The notes under the pieces are model-generated. The model searched no databases, was not told the origin of the DNA, and saw nothing but the letters and a program-made list of their open reading frames with translations. DNA of 32,300 bases, taken from the NCBI RefSeq assembly GCF_022770135.1, contig NZ_JALEIL010000050.1:1-32300 (forward strand). Reading direction: 5' to 3'. Source of the DNA: Anaerococcus sp. Its GTDB lineage: Bacteria > Bacillota > Clostridia > Tissierellales > Peptoniphilaceae. Below, piece after piece: positions 1 to 12,270 of this stretch. Position numbers and translations under genes: made by a program. Numbering within the stretch: the first letter of the stretch is position 1; the number at the start of each line of letters is the position of its first letter.

Positions 1-12
1 AAAGATTTTGAA

Positions 13-255
13 TTGTTTACATTTCATTTGAGCTATTTTAAAGATAAAGTTAGCGATAGAATGAAAACATCAATAGATACTTGTTTTTATTATCTAGAAT
101 ATATTAAGAACTCATTCACCTATGATTATTCTAATGGACCAATTGAGGGTATTAACAATTTTATTAAGGTTTTAAAGAGGCTAGCTATTGGTTACAGAAA
201 TTTTGCTTATTTGAGAACAAGAATATTCATTACAAGAAATTTATTAGCTAACTAA
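13..255 (+). CDS. ISL3-family transposase, C-terminal fragment (5' part outside window)
   Basis: C-terminal motif GPIEGINNFIKVLKRLAIGYRNFAYLRTRIFI is typical of ISL3 DDE transposases. The reading frame is open to the window start region. Confidence 0.85.
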   Translation: MFTFHLSYFKDKVSDRMKTSIDTCFYYLEYIKNSFTYDYSNGPIEGINNFIKVLKRLAIGYRNFAYLRTRIFITRNLLAN

Positions 256-309
256 AAAATTCAGGGATAGAAAATCTATCCCTGATTAAGAATTTGGTTG
301 ATTTTTATT

Positions 310-333
310 ACCAACACGATTTGACAAAGAGCC
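310..333. repeat. Probable right terminal inverted repeat of the ISL3-type element (reads ggctctttgtcaaatcgtgttggt inward)
   Basis: Located ~55 bp after the transposase stop. The sequence GGCTCTTTGTCAAAT.GTGTTGGT resembles ISL3-family ends as I recall them. The left end is not in the window, so it cannot be paired. Confidence 0.65.
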
Positions 334-334
334 T

Positions 335-382
335 AAAAAATCTCCCTGCCTTAAGCTTAACCATAAGCCTAAAACAAGGAGA
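335..382 (-). terminator. Rho-independent terminator of the CNNM gene
   Basis: Minus strand: TCTCCTTG...CAGGGAGA stem with an inner TTAGGCTTA/TTAAGCTTAA stem, followed by TTTTTT. It begins ~6 nt after the stop codon. Confidence 0.75.
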
Positions 383-387
383 ATCTT

Positions 388-1719
388 CTAGTCTTCCTTA
401 TCTTCTTTATTTTTTAATTTTCTAATTCTGACAGCCTTAATCCTGTTATCTTCTATATAGAGAATTTTGATCTCGTAGCCATTGTAATCAAATGACAGCT
501 TGGAGTCCTCTTCTGGTATATAGCCAAGTCTATCTATAATAAAGCCCCCCAAGGAATCGTAGTTTTCGTTATCCTCATCGATACCTATATTAATCTTCTC
601 GTTTAAGTCCTTGATACCAATAGAGGCCTTGACTACGAAGACATCCCTGCCATTTTCCTTAATTTCTGGAATATCATAGTCGTAGGAATCGTCTATATCC
701 CCTACAATTTCTTCTATCAAATCTTCCATAGTGACAACTCCAGAAAATCCACCGTATTCGTCTATCAAAATCGCCATATGGATATGTTTTTTCTGCATAT
801 CGGAAAAAAGCTTGTCGGTTTCTATCTTATCTGGTGCAAAGTAGGCAGGCCTTAGGATTTCTTTGATTTCTACATTTCTAAGCCCTACTTTTGTTGCCTC
901 AAGTAGGAAGTCTTTGGTATAGACAATGCCTAAGATATTATCTACTTCGTCGTCATAGACCGGAATTCTCGCGTGCTTTATCTTTACAAATTCTTCGAGA
1001 TATTCCTTATCCTTATCGTTTATATCAATCATAAAGACATCGGTCCTTGCTGTCATTATCTCTTCTGCAAGTAGGTCATCAAAGGCCATTATGGAATGGA
1101 TCATCTTAGATTCCATAGGTCTTAGGATCCCTTGATCTTCACCTATCTGGACAATGGATTTAATCTGTTCACCTGTAACTTGCTTTTGGATATTTTTAGC
1201 CTCTATGCCAAATATATTCATAAATAAATTAGTCACAGCCGTAGTAAAGGCCACAATAGGTCTTGTAAGAACCATGATAAGCTTAGTGATTCCCGTAGCC
1301 CTTTTGGTAATCTCCATTGGAAATCTCACGCCAATTCTTTGGGGAATTTTGTCTACAAATATCAGCTTAAGAATCGTATATACTACTATGGCTACTATAG
1401 TCACCCATCTTTCTGATAAAATTCCTCCCCAAAAATAACCATCAGAGCTCACTTCTCTGAGCCTTTTTGCAAAATAGGCTATGGTTAAAAGAGAAAATAT
1501 TATATTTGCTATTTCAAAGGATTGATTGAGCCTATCCTGATTTGATAAAATCTTAAGGACAGATCCTGCCTTCTCATCTCCATTTAGAGAATCCTCTTCT
1601 AACTTTGATGTGTTAAGGCTAATAAGTCCTGTATGAATTGCTGTAAATACTCCATCTATAATAAGCAATAAAATTATACTAAGCGTCGTAATCAAGCTAT
1701 GGTAGGGTCCAGTTTCCAT
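388..1719 (-). CDS. CNNM/CorC (HlyC) family transporter: DUF21 transmembrane domain, CBS pair, CorC_HlyC domain
   Basis: Motifs MIHSIMAFDDLLAEEIMTARTDVFMID, KHARIPVYDDEVDNILGIVYTKDFL and MAILIDEYGGFSGVVTMEDLIEEIVGDI are diagnostic of the family. Confidence 0.93.
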   Translation of the reverse strand: METGPYHSLITTLSIILLLIIDGVFTAIHTGLISLNTSKLEEDSLNGDEKAGSVLKILSNQDRLNQSFEIANIIFSLLTIAYFAKRLREVSSDGYFWGGILSERWVTIVAIVVYTILKLIFVDKIPQRIGVRFPMEITKRATGITKLIMVLTRPIVAFTTAVTNLFMNIFGIEAKNIQKQVTGEQIKSIVQIGEDQGILRPMESKMIHSIMAFDDLLAEEIMTARTDVFMIDINDKDKEYLEEFVKIKHARIPVYDDEVDNILGIVYTKDFLLEATKVGLRNVEIKEILRPAYFAPDKIETDKLFSDMQKKHIHMAILIDEYGGFSGVVTMEDLIEEIVGDIDDSYDYDIPEIKENGRDVFVVKASIGIKDLNEKINIGIDEDNENYDSLGGFIIDRLGYIPEEDSKLSFDYNGYEIKILYIEDNRIKAVRIRKLKNKEDKED

Positions 1720-1802
1720 TTATGTCTTCTCCGTTCTTTCTTTATCTTTCTTATATAGACTATATACATAAAAGCTTTCCTTGTCAAAGGAGAAAAATCC
1801 TC

Positions 1803-3401
1803 CTAAGCCCTCTTTTTTAGAACAAACATAAGGCTTAGGATTACTATAATTCCAAAGGCCAGTGATATGACAAAAGAATGGGTAAAGCCCGCTATAATAT
1901 AGGCAAGGGAAGAGACTAAAGCAACTGTTAGCCCATAAGGAAGTTGGCTTTTGACATGGTCTAGGTGAACACAACCTGCTCCAGTTGATGACATTATAGT
2001 CGTATCTGATATTGGAGATAAGTGGTCTCCACAAACTGACCCTGAAAGAGTTGCTGATATAGCTATTAAAAATATAGGATCATGGGGATCAAACATAGAC
2101 ACAACTATTGGTATAAGTATACCGAAAGTCCCCCAACTTGTTCCTGTCGCAAAGGCTAAAAATATTGCAACAACAAATATTACTACAGGAAGGAAGGAAC
2201 TTAGCCCACTTGCTGCATTTTCCATAAGACCTCCAACATAATTAGTAGATCCTAAAAGCTCATTTGAAATATTCTTTAAGCTTGTTGCCATAGTTAAAAT
2301 TAGAATTGCAGATACCATTGATGAGAAGCCTTCTGATACAGAATCCATAGACTTTTCAAATGACATCACCTTTCTTACCACGAAAAATATTATGGATATG
2401 ATCAAGGCCACAATGGAACCCATAGCAAGGGCTATAGATGAGTCGGTGTTGGCAAAGGCATTTACAAAATCGTGATAGTAAGGACTTGTACTATCGAAAA
2501 ATCCTCCAACATTGATTAAGCTTAGGACGCAAGATACTATAAGAACTAGGATTGGAAAGACTAAGTCTATTACAGCCCCTTCTCTGTTTACCTTGCTATG
2601 ATCGATTAACTCTTCCTTTCTAACGCTTATATCCCCTGTTGTCTGGGCCTTTTTCTCGTATTCTTTCATTGGACCGTAGTCATTGTCAAAGGCAATTATA
2701 CAAACTACAAAGAATAAGGTCAAAAGAGAATAGAAGTTAAAGGGAATTGCCTTTACAAAAAGCTCTATTCCTGAATAAGTTCCTGATTCTGCATAGCCAG
2801 AAACTGCCGCAGCCCATGAAGATATAGGCGCTATCATACAAACTGGAGCTGCTGTCGCATCTATTATGTAGGCAAGCTTAGCCCTTGAAACCTTGTGAGA
2901 ATCTATAATTGGCTTCATCACAGATCCGCTTGTTAGACAATTAAAATAATCATCTATAAAAAGCATGATGCAAAGGAAAAATGTAGCAATTTGCGATTGT
3001 TTTCTATTCTTAATCTTGGAGTGAGCCCATTTACCAAAGGCACGTGATCCTCCAGAATAGTTTATTAGAACTACCATTATTCCCAAAACTACAAGAAAGA
3101 TATAGATTCCTGAAGTCTGTGAGATTGACTCGATAAAGCCTTCGCTTACGATATTAGCTAAGAATTTTGCAAAGGATCCCTTAGATCCTAGGATTGCTCC
3201 TATTGTAATTCCTAAAAATAGGGAAGAGAAAACTTCCTTAGTAAAAAGAGCTATAAAAATAGCTACTACTGGTGGAAATAAGGACCAGATACTAGAATAG
3301 GTATCCACTCCTGTTTTTGAAATGTATATACTAAGGCCTATAGCCAATATAGCAAAGACTAGGGCCGGTTTAGATTTTTTATTTTCCATAAAACCCCTCA
3401 A
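1803..3401 (-). CDS. Na+/H+ antiporter NhaC family protein
   Basis: Multi-TM protein with FATGTSWGTFGILIPI and SVCGDHLSPISDTTIMSSTGAGC, characteristic of the NhaC family. Confidence 0.9.
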   Translation of the reverse strand: MRGFMENKKSKPALVFAILAIGLSIYISKTGVDTYSSIWSLFPPVVAIFIALFTKEVFSSLFLGITIGAILGSKGSFAKFLANIVSEGFIESISQTSGIYIFLVVLGIMVVLINYSGGSRAFGKWAHSKIKNRKQSQIATFFLCIMLFIDDYFNCLTSGSVMKPIIDSHKVSRAKLAYIIDATAAPVCMIAPISSWAAAVSGYAESGTYSGIELFVKAIPFNFYSLLTLFFVVCIIAFDNDYGPMKEYEKKAQTTGDISVRKEELIDHSKVNREGAVIDLVFPILVLIVSCVLSLINVGGFFDSTSPYYHDFVNAFANTDSSIALAMGSIVALIISIIFFVVRKVMSFEKSMDSVSEGFSSMVSAILILTMATSLKNISNELLGSTNYVGGLMENAASGLSSFLPVVIFVVAIFLAFATGTSWGTFGILIPIVVSMFDPHDPIFLIAISATLSGSVCGDHLSPISDTTIMSSTGAGCVHLDHVKSQLPYGLTVALVSSLAYIIAGFTHSFVISLAFGIIVILSLMFVLKKRA

Positions 3402-3513
3402 TTTTCTAATATGTAAAAATATCTAGCTGACTCTTTATCAAAAAAGATATTTTCCGCGCAATTTATACTATACTAATTTTTGCTATATATTAAAGCTTTT
3501 TTGAAATTTAAAC

Positions 3514-3714
3514 AAAAAAAGGGCTGTTGCAAAACTATGAATAACCATCGTACCATCGTTAGAAGGTTCTCTTAGGAAATTTTACCTCTCCTGGCCGGTG
3601 GGCCGATTGATGCCCGCCGGATCATGGAGGCGATTAGCCCGTCGGCTTAATGAGACTTTCCGTGGAGGTTCTTCTAACGATAATGGTACGATTTATTCAT
3701 TCTGCAACCGCCCC
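3514..3714 (-). terminator. End of the ATPase operon: the element's base-paired end is followed by a T7 tract on the minus strand
   Basis: Minus strand ends ...TGCAACAGCCC-TTTTTTT, and those bases pair with GGGCGGTTGCA just after the ntpD stop codon. The loop is unusually long. Confidence 0.5.
3521..3714. repeat. Large imperfect inverted-repeat element (giant hairpin with GC-rich branched core); MITE-like or structured RNA
   Basis: Left arm GGGCTGTTGCAAAACTATGAATAACCATCGTACCATCGTTAGAAGGTTC (3521-3568). The right arm, reverse-complemented, reads GGGCGGTTGCAGAATGAATAAATCGTACCATTATCGTTAGAAGAACC (about 3667-3713). Core 3586-3668 is ~63% GC by hand count. Confidence 0.85.
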
Positions 3715-3724
3715 TCCTCTATAC

Positions 3725-4363
3725 TTATTTTTGCTCAGCTATAATATCCTTAACCTTCATTAGTCTTGATATAGTAGCTCTTTCGTTTTCTTCTAGCTTG
3801 CTTCTTATATATTTGATTGTCTCTTCAAGATCTGGAATTGTCCTGTATTCTAAGGCATTTACCCTTCTTCTTGTGCTTTCAATCTCATCTGCCATAAGCT
3901 GGGTTGTCTTTTCAAGCTCCGCAAGCTCAAGGAGCCTATTCATAACTTCATTGAGTCCCTTTAGGGCCTTATCAAGACCTGCAGATGTTTCTGCATAGCC
4001 GTATGGGAACATGCTGGCGTTCTCATTTTCTTCTACCTTAAATTCCATCTTTGGAATCCTAACGCTCATGACATTTTTGATACTTATATCAACGCCAAGT
4101 TTTTGAGTAGGAAAGCTTACAGCTTCCTCCATAAATTCCGGGCTCATAAAAGCACTTGCTATAAGGAAGTCTGAAAAGGAAGCCTCTAATTCCTTTTCTA
4201 CTTCTTCCCTTAGTTTTTTATTTTTCCTAATAAGCTCCAAGAACTGTCTCATAAGCTCATCTTGCTTATCCTTTAGTAGCTTGTAGCCACGTTTACTCGT
4301 AGCAAGTCGCTCTTTTAAGGTATTTAGATTCATCCTCGTTGGCGTTACTTTTAATCTTGCCAT
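3725..4363 (-). CDS. ntpD: V/A-type ATP synthase subunit D
   Basis: Starts [41 protein letters not shown]; last gene of a canonical operon. Confidence 0.95.
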   Translation of the reverse strand: MARLKVTPTRMNLNTLKERLATSKRGYKLLKDKQDELMRQFLELIRKNKKLREEVEKELEASFSDFLIASAFMSPEFMEEAVSFPTQKLGVDISIKNVMSVRIPKMEFKVEENENASMFPYGYAETSAGLDKALKGLNEVMNRLLELAELEKTTQLMADEIESTRRRVNALEYRTIPDLEETIKYIRSKLEENERATISRLMKVKDIIAEQK

Positions 4364-4372
4364 ACTTAACTC

Positions 4373-5740
4373 CTAATCTAAATATTTTTCAATTAACTTA
4401 TCGTCAATTCTCTTAAGCTCTGATTTTGGTATGATTTTTAGAAGCTCCCAACCTAGGTTTAGGGTATCTTCTATGGTTCTGTTAGTGTAGTAACCTTGGT
4501 TGATGTATCTTTCTTCGAACTCTTTGGCAAACTTAGCAAAGGCAAGGTCTGCATCTGATAGGGCAGAGTCCCCCAAGATCTTTTGAAGCTCTCTTGCATC
4601 AACTCCTGATGCGTAAGCTGCATAGATTTGGTTCATAGTGTCTGCGTGGTCTTCCCTGGTTTTGCCCTTTCCTATACCCTTATCCTTAAGTCTTGATAGG
4701 GATGGGAGGATTGATACAGGTGGCTCAACTCCTTGGTTGTAAAGCTCTCTGTTAAGGATGATTTGGCCTTCTGTAATGTATCCTGTTAGGTCTGGGATTG
4801 GGTGGGTGATATCATCTTCTGGCATGGAAAGAATTGGGATTTGTGTAATTGTTCCTGGCTTTCCACGAAGCTTACCAGCTCTCTCATAGATTGTTGAAAG
4901 GTCTGTATAAAGATATCCTGGGTATCCACGACGTCCTGGTACTTCCTTACGAGCAGCTGATACTTCACGAAGGGCTTCTGCGTAGTTAGTCATATCTGTC
5001 ATGATTACAAGAACTTGCATGTCCTTTTCAAAGGCAAGGTATTCTGCTGCTGTAAGAGCCATCTTTGGTGTAGATAGACGCTCTATAGCAGGGTCGTCTG
5101 CAAGGTTCATAAAAAGAACTGACCTATCTAGGGCTCCAGTTTTTCTAAAGTCATTCATGAAGAATTGTGCTTCTTCGAAAGTAATTCCTATAGCTGCAAA
5201 GACTACAGCAAAGCCTTCATCGTCTGACAATACTCTCGCTTGTCTTGCAATTTGGGCTGCTACTTGGTTGTGTGGAAGTCCGTTTCCAGAAAATATTGGA
5301 AGCTTTTGTCCACGAACTAGGGTATTTAGTCCATCTATAGTTGAGATTCCTGTTTGGATAAACTCTGATGGATAGTCTCTTGATACAGGGTTTATGGCTG
5401 TACCATTTACGTCACGTTTTTCTTCAGGAATTATGGCAGGGCCGTCATCGATTGGCTCTCCAAGACCGTTAAAGGCACGGCCTATCATATCTTCTGATAC
5501 GCCAAGCTCAAGAGGTCTTCCTAGAAATCTTACTGATGTTGATTTAAGGTTGATACCTGTAGATCCTTCAAAAAGTTGGACCATGGCACGGTCTTCTTCA
5601 ATTTCAATAACACGACCACGGCGGCGTTCGCCTGTTTGCATTTCTATATCTACAAGCTCATCAAAGCTCACACCCTCTACTCCTTGAACGAGCATAAGAG
5701 GGCCAACTACTTCAGAAACTGTTTTATATTCTTTTAACAT
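4373..5740 (-). CDS. ntpB: V/A-type ATP synthase subunit B
   Basis: [62 protein letters not shown]. Confidence 0.97.
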   Translation of the reverse strand: MLKEYKTVSEVVGPLMLVQGVEGVSFDELVDIEMQTGERRRGRVIEIEEDRAMVQLFEGSTGINLKSTSVRFLGRPLELGVSEDMIGRAFNGLGEPIDDGPAIIPEEKRDVNGTAINPVSRDYPSEFIQTGISTIDGLNTLVRGQKLPIFSGNGLPHNQVAAQIARQARVLSDDEGFAVVFAAIGITFEEAQFFMNDFRKTGALDRSVLFMNLADDPAIERLSTPKMALTAAEYLAFEKDMQVLVIMTDMTNYAEALREVSAARKEVPGRRGYPGYLYTDLSTIYERAGKLRGKPGTITQIPILSMPEDDITHPIPDLTGYITEGQIILNRELYNQGVEPPVSILPSLSRLKDKGIGKGKTREDHADTMNQIYAAYASGVDARELQKILGDSALSDADLAFAKFAKEFEERYINQGYYTNRTIEDTLNLGWELLKIIPKSELKRIDDKLIEKYLD

Positions 5741-7497
5741 TATGCCTCCCTTATAAGCTCTTCAATTTGCTTATCAATTTCACTTCTGATCTCTTCGATG
5801 TTTCCTAAATCATCTTCTGAGATTAGTTTTAGTCTTGTAATCTTCTCACGAACTGGAAGTTTCTCGATTTTTTCAAGCTCTACGCCATTAGATAAGGCTT
5901 CTAGTGACTTATCGTAATTGTAAAGAATTGTCGCAAGCATCTTATCTTGCTTTCTTAGTGAACAATAAGTATCTACGTCGTGGAAGGCGTTTTGTTGGAG
6001 ATAGTCCTCTCTGATTGATTTAGTAACGTCAAGTTTTAGCTTATCGTCATCAGATAGGGCGTCACGTCCTACTAGCCTTACGACTTCTTGAAGTCCTGAT
6101 TCTTGTTGGAGTAGACTCATAGATCTCTTCCTATTTTTGGAGAATTCTTCGTCAACTTCGCCGTCTATATACTTATCCATCTTATCTTGATATAGCGAAT
6201 ATGATGATAACCAGTTAATAGCTGGGAAGTGTCTTTGGTAAGATAGGTCATAATCTAGTCCCCAGAAGACCTTAACTATACGAAGGGTCGCTTGGGTAAC
6301 AGGCTCTGATAAGTCTCCTCCTGGAGGGCTTACTGCTCCTATTACTGATAGGGAACCTATGTCATTTCTTGATCCAAGTACTTCAACCTTTCCTGCTCTT
6401 TCGTAAAAGTCTGCAATCCTACTTGCAAGATAAGCTGGGAATCCTTCATCTCCTGGCATCTCTTCAAGACGACCACTCATCTCACGGAGGGCTTCTGCCC
6501 ATCTAGATGTAGAATCTGCCATCATAGCTACGTTATAGCCCATATCTCTAAAGTATTCTGCAAGGGTAACTCCTGTGTAGATACTTGCCTCACGGGCTGC
6601 TACTGGCATGTTTGAAGTGTTTGCTATAAGAACTGTACGTTTCATGATTGATTCGCCTGTTTTTGGATCTACTAGTTCAGGGAATTCGTTAAGTACGTCA
6701 GTCATCTCGTTTCCACGCTCACCACAACCTACATAGATTACTATGTCAGCATCAGCAAACTTTGCTATCTGGTGTTGGACTACAGTCTTACCAGAACCGA
6801 ATGGTCCAGGTATTGCTGCTGTACCGCCCTTGGCAACTGGGAAGAAGGTATCTATAACTCTTTGACCTGTAATAAGTGGCTCATCTGGGTCGATTTTCCT
6901 TTTTGAAGGACGAGCCTGTCTTACTGGCCATTTTTGAAGCATAGAAACTTCTTTATCGCCGTCTTCTGTCTCAATTATTGCTATTGTTTCATCGACTGTA
7001 AACTCGCCAGCTTTGATGTCTTTGATTGTTCCTGATATGCCGATTGGAACCATCATCTTGTGGGTGATAACACTAGTCTCTTCAACTTCGCCTAGGATAT
7101 CGCCTGCTTCAACCTTGTCAGAAACACTTGCTGTTGGGTTAAATTCCCAAGTTTTTTCCCTATCAAGGGCTGTACTTGTTACACCTCTTTTTAGGAATTC
7201 TCCTGCCAAATCTTGGAGTTTCTCAAGAGGTCTTTGGATTCCATCGTACATCTTCTCTAGCATTCCTGGTCCAAGTTCTACTGAAAGAGGATGTCCTGTA
7301 GAAATTACTTCATCTCCAGGGCCAATTCCTGTTGTTTCTTCATAGACTTGGATGCTGGCAACATCACCTCTCATCTCAATTATTTCGCCGATGAGCTTAT
7401 CTTTTGATACCTCGACCACATCGTAGATATTAGCGTCAGATAAGCCGCTAGCTTCTATCAATGGTCCAGATACCTTTGTAATTTTACCTTTATTCAA
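5740..7497 (-). CDS. ntpA: V/A-type ATP synthase catalytic subunit A
   Basis: P-loop [50 protein letters not shown]. Confidence 0.97.
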   Translation of the reverse strand: MNKGKITKVSGPLIEASGLSDANIYDVVEVSKDKLIGEIIEMRGDVASIQVYEETTGIGPGDEVISTGHPLSVELGPGMLEKMYDGIQRPLEKLQDLAGEFLKRGVTSTALDREKTWEFNPTASVSDKVEAGDILGEVEETSVITHKMMVPIGISGTIKDIKAGEFTVDETIAIIETEDGDKEVSMLQKWPVRQARPSKRKIDPDEPLITGQRVIDTFFPVAKGGTAAIPGPFGSGKTVVQHQIAKFADADIVIYVGCGERGNEMTDVLNEFPELVDPKTGESIMKRTVLIANTSNMPVAAREASIYTGVTLAEYFRDMGYNVAMMADSTSRWAEALREMSGRLEEMPGDEGFPAYLASRIADFYERAGKVEVLGSRNDIGSLSVIGAVSPPGGDLSEPVTQATLRIVKVFWGLDYDLSYQRHFPAINWLSSYSLYQDKMDKYIDGEVDEEFSKNRKRSMSLLQQESGLQEVVRLVGRDALSDDDKLKLDVTKSIREDYLQQNAFHDVDTYCSLRKQDKMLATILYNYDKSLEALSNGVELEKIEKLPVREKITRLKLISEDDLGNIEEIRSEIDKQIEELIREA

Positions 7498-7508
7498 ATT
7501 AAGCTCCT

Positions 7509-7820
7509 TTAATCTAGAATGTTTGCTCCTACAGCCTTCTCAACAGACTTGTTGATATCAGCTAAGCCTATTCCCATTGATCCCTTGTTTGATGGGATTA
7601 GGATAATGGCTGGAGTCATTTCTTCTCTATATTTGTCAATTGTAGATGGAATCTCTTTGGCTAAATCTTCTGTGATAAATATCACTCCAAATTCTTTCTT
7701 AGCCAAATCTTTGATTGTCTTTTTTGCATCAGTTCCATCTATTGCTGTATATACTTCAACACCCAATGCCTTGAATGCAAGGATTGAGTCCTTATCTCCT
7801 ATTACTGCTACCTTATACAT
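7509..7820 (-). CDS. ntpG: V/A-type ATP synthase subunit F (NtpG of E. hirae)
   Basis: [24 protein letters not shown]; 103 aa; canonical position between C and A. Confidence 0.92.
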   Translation of the reverse strand: MYKVAVIGDKDSILAFKALGVEVYTAIDGTDAKKTIKDLAKKEFGVIFITEDLAKEIPSTIDKYREEMTPAIILIPSNKGSMGIGLADINKSVEKAVGANILD

Positions 7821-8877
7821 AAGATTTCCTCAACTTTTCTAAAGTAAATTCTTTATCCAACTTATTGAGTTTGGATACGAGTAGAATCCTTAAGTTTTTG
7901 ATCTCAGTTTCCTTAGATATTACATAATTCATTAGGACTTCTGGACCAAAAGTTATCATCTTAGAATCTCTCGTATAATCAGTCATATGAGAATCAATAG
8001 CCTTTTCTAGAGCTAGGATATTATCATCGAGATTTAGATCATCATTTAGGCTGTCTTTGACATAATTACCGATTTTGGCATTAGAAAGACTTCCTATAAG
8101 TTGGTTAATCTCGTAAGAGAAATATTCCTTAAACTTAATAGGCTCAATAAAGCCACCTTCTATTAGTGTTTTTTCAAGAGTTTCCATATCTTCACCTTGG
8201 CTTTTAACTCTAAGAAGGCTCTTAAGATTTATCAAATCAATTGTTTCTCTAGTAAAGTCTATCAGAGTATCTAAGTCTAGGGCTTTTGCATCTAGTAAGA
8301 GTTTCTCATAATAGGACTTATCTAGGCTTATATCTATATCTTGAGGATTTTTAGTCTCTTCGTAAGTAGATAGGGCCTTTTGGGCGTAATCTAGGTATAG
8401 ATCTCTCGGATCTTTCCCTAGGTCATCTTCCTTGTCGGATGAAAGGCTTGCTACTTTGTCAAAAAAGTCGCTTTTCCTATCCTCTTTGATGAGGTTTTTC
8501 TTGATATATGCTAGGTCAACATCTCCCATCTCTAGGTAAAGAGAAGAGTAATCCTTCTCTTGGATTAATTCTTTGACCAAAACTTTGAGATTGTGGAAGA
8601 TATATTTTTCCTTCATATAATCTATTATCTCCTTGTCAGGAGCTATATCCTCAATTACTTTGTAGACTCTTTTTAATTCATCTTTTAGAATTTTCTCATA
8701 TTCTTCTGGCCTATCGAGATCGTTGATAGATCCCCTATAGATTGTTTCGTTTAACTGATTTAAAACATCTCTTAGAGAATCATAATCGTTGAGTCTTTCA
8801 AGGTCAGTCCTTGTAAGGAGGTTTTTTTCATACATTCTCGTTGAAATAGATGCGCTTATATAGTCATCTTTATTCAT
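7813..8877 (-). CDS. ntpC: V/A-type ATP synthase subunit C
   Basis: 354 aa, position between E and F; [21 protein letters not shown] N-terminus typical of V-ATPase subunit C/d. Confidence 0.9.
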   Translation of the reverse strand: MNKDDYISASISTRMYEKNLLTRTDLERLNDYDSLRDVLNQLNETIYRGSINDLDRPEEYEKILKDELKRVYKVIEDIAPDKEIIDYMKEKYIFHNLKVLVKELIQEKDYSSLYLEMGDVDLAYIKKNLIKEDRKSDFFDKVASLSSDKEDDLGKDPRDLYLDYAQKALSTYEETKNPQDIDISLDKSYYEKLLLDAKALDLDTLIDFTRETIDLINLKSLLRVKSQGEDMETLEKTLIEGGFIEPIKFKEYFSYEINQLIGSLSNAKIGNYVKDSLNDDLNLDDNILALEKAIDSHMTDYTRDSKMITFGPEVLMNYVISKETEIKNLRILLVSKLNKLDKEFTLEKLRKSYV

Positions 8878-8886
8878 CTAATCACC

Positions 8887-9438
8887 TCACTTAAACAGAA
8901 TATCTGATATTTGTTTTTTAATATCGTCGCTTTTATATTTGATCAATGAAGAAAATCTATTGTCATATTCTATCTTGCCATCTCTAACGATGAAGCCTTC
9001 GTCAACTGTTTCATCTGAGATTTTAAGATTTCCTAAATCAGATTGGCTTAAAATATTTTTAAATCTATCTTCTAAAAGAATCTCACCTTTTTCTATCTTT
9101 GAATTTTTCAAAGTGTTTAGGACGTAATCCTTGTATGATGCTTCATCAATAGATTTTAGGCTTGCTAAAAGCTTATCTAAAACACTTTCTATAGCTGAGT
9201 TTTTGCCGGAGATAATGATATCTCTTGCTTCTCTTTTGGCAGAGACCTTCTCGTTTGAAAGAGTTAGGTCAGCTTCTTTCTTAGCATCAGCCAAGATCTT
9301 GTCAGCTTCTTTTTTTGCCTTAGTTTCCATATCTTCTAGGATAGTCTTAGCTTCTTCTTGACTTTTTTCTAGTATTTGATTTTCTTCTTTTTCTGCTTTT
9401 TCTCTTATGCTTTGTAATATTAATTCAAGATTATCCAT
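8887..9438 (-). CDS. ntpE: V/A-type ATP synthase subunit E (peripheral stalk)
   Basis: Charged coiled-coil N-terminus, 183 aa, canonical position between K and C. Confidence 0.88.
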   Translation of the reverse strand: MDNLELILQSIREKAEKEENQILEKSQEEAKTILEDMETKAKKEADKILADAKKEADLTLSNEKVSAKREARDIIISGKNSAIESVLDKLLASLKSIDEASYKDYVLNTLKNSKIEKGEILLEDRFKNILSQSDLGNLKISDETVDEGFIVRDGKIEYDNRFSSLIKYKSDDIKKQISDILFK

Positions 9439-9453
9439 AATCTTATCCTAATA

Positions 9454-11843
<2,390 letters not shown>

Positions 11844-11857
<14 letters not shown>

Positions 11858-12167
11858 TTTCTATAATCCTTTCACTTAAAGATTTAACAATACCATCTAT
11901 AGTATCTTTACTTTGATTCTTAAGCTTTTCCGAATCTGCTTTAGCGTCCTCGATAGTAGGCTCTTTGTCTTTATTTGCAGCTTTTTCTGCATCCTCAAGA
12001 ATCATTTTTGCCTTTTCTTTCGCTTTCGTGATTGTTTGTTTGTACTCATCATCTGCCTTAATTTTGGCTTGGTCGATGATCTCACGAGCTGTAACTTTTG
12101 CATTATCGATAGTCTGATCAGCCTTGTCTTCGGCCTCTTTGACTTTCAATAAAATATCGTCAGCCAT
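11844..12167 (-). CDS. ntpF: V-type ATPase peripheral-stalk coiled-coil subunit (NtpF / G-H type)
   Basis: 107-aa charged coiled coil opening the operon and overlapping ntpI; strong minus-strand RBS aggggg. Confidence 0.8.
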
Positions 12168-12193
12168 CTTTCACCCCCTATTTGCCTTATTAA

Positions 12194-12228
12194 AATTATA
12201 TCATAAAATACCTATATATGATATAATT
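12194..12228. promoter_or_regulatory. Symmetric divergent promoter: 12-bp perfect inverted repeat carrying an extended -10 (TGATATAAT) on each strand
   Basis: AATTATATCATA (12194-12205), 11-nt spacer, TATGATATAATT (12217-12228). Plus -10 at 12222-12227 faces the lipoprotein gene; minus -10 at 12195-12200 faces the ATPase operon. Confidence 0.75.
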
Positions 12229-12270
12229 AACCGATAAATAAGATTTTTAAACATGTTTTTGAGGATAAGA

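Noticed and set aside
1720-2034. 104-aa minus ORF overlapping the end of the NhaC gene
   Set aside because: Alternate frame of the conserved NhaC coding sequence; composition atypical of a real protein.
3415-3453. AAAATATCT...AGATATTTT 9-bp inverted repeat upstream of the NhaC gene
   Set aside because: Short, AT-only arms in an AT-rich genome with a 20-nt spacer; likely by chance without conservation data.
5001-5687. Long + strand ORFs antisense to ntpB (5001-5375, 5394-5687)
   Set aside because: They mirror a highly conserved ATPase gene, have Ser/Arg-rich low-information translations and lack RBSs; shadow ORFs.
7013-7345. + strand ORF antisense to ntpA
   Set aside because: Shadow ORF of the catalytic subunit gene, with no family resemblance.
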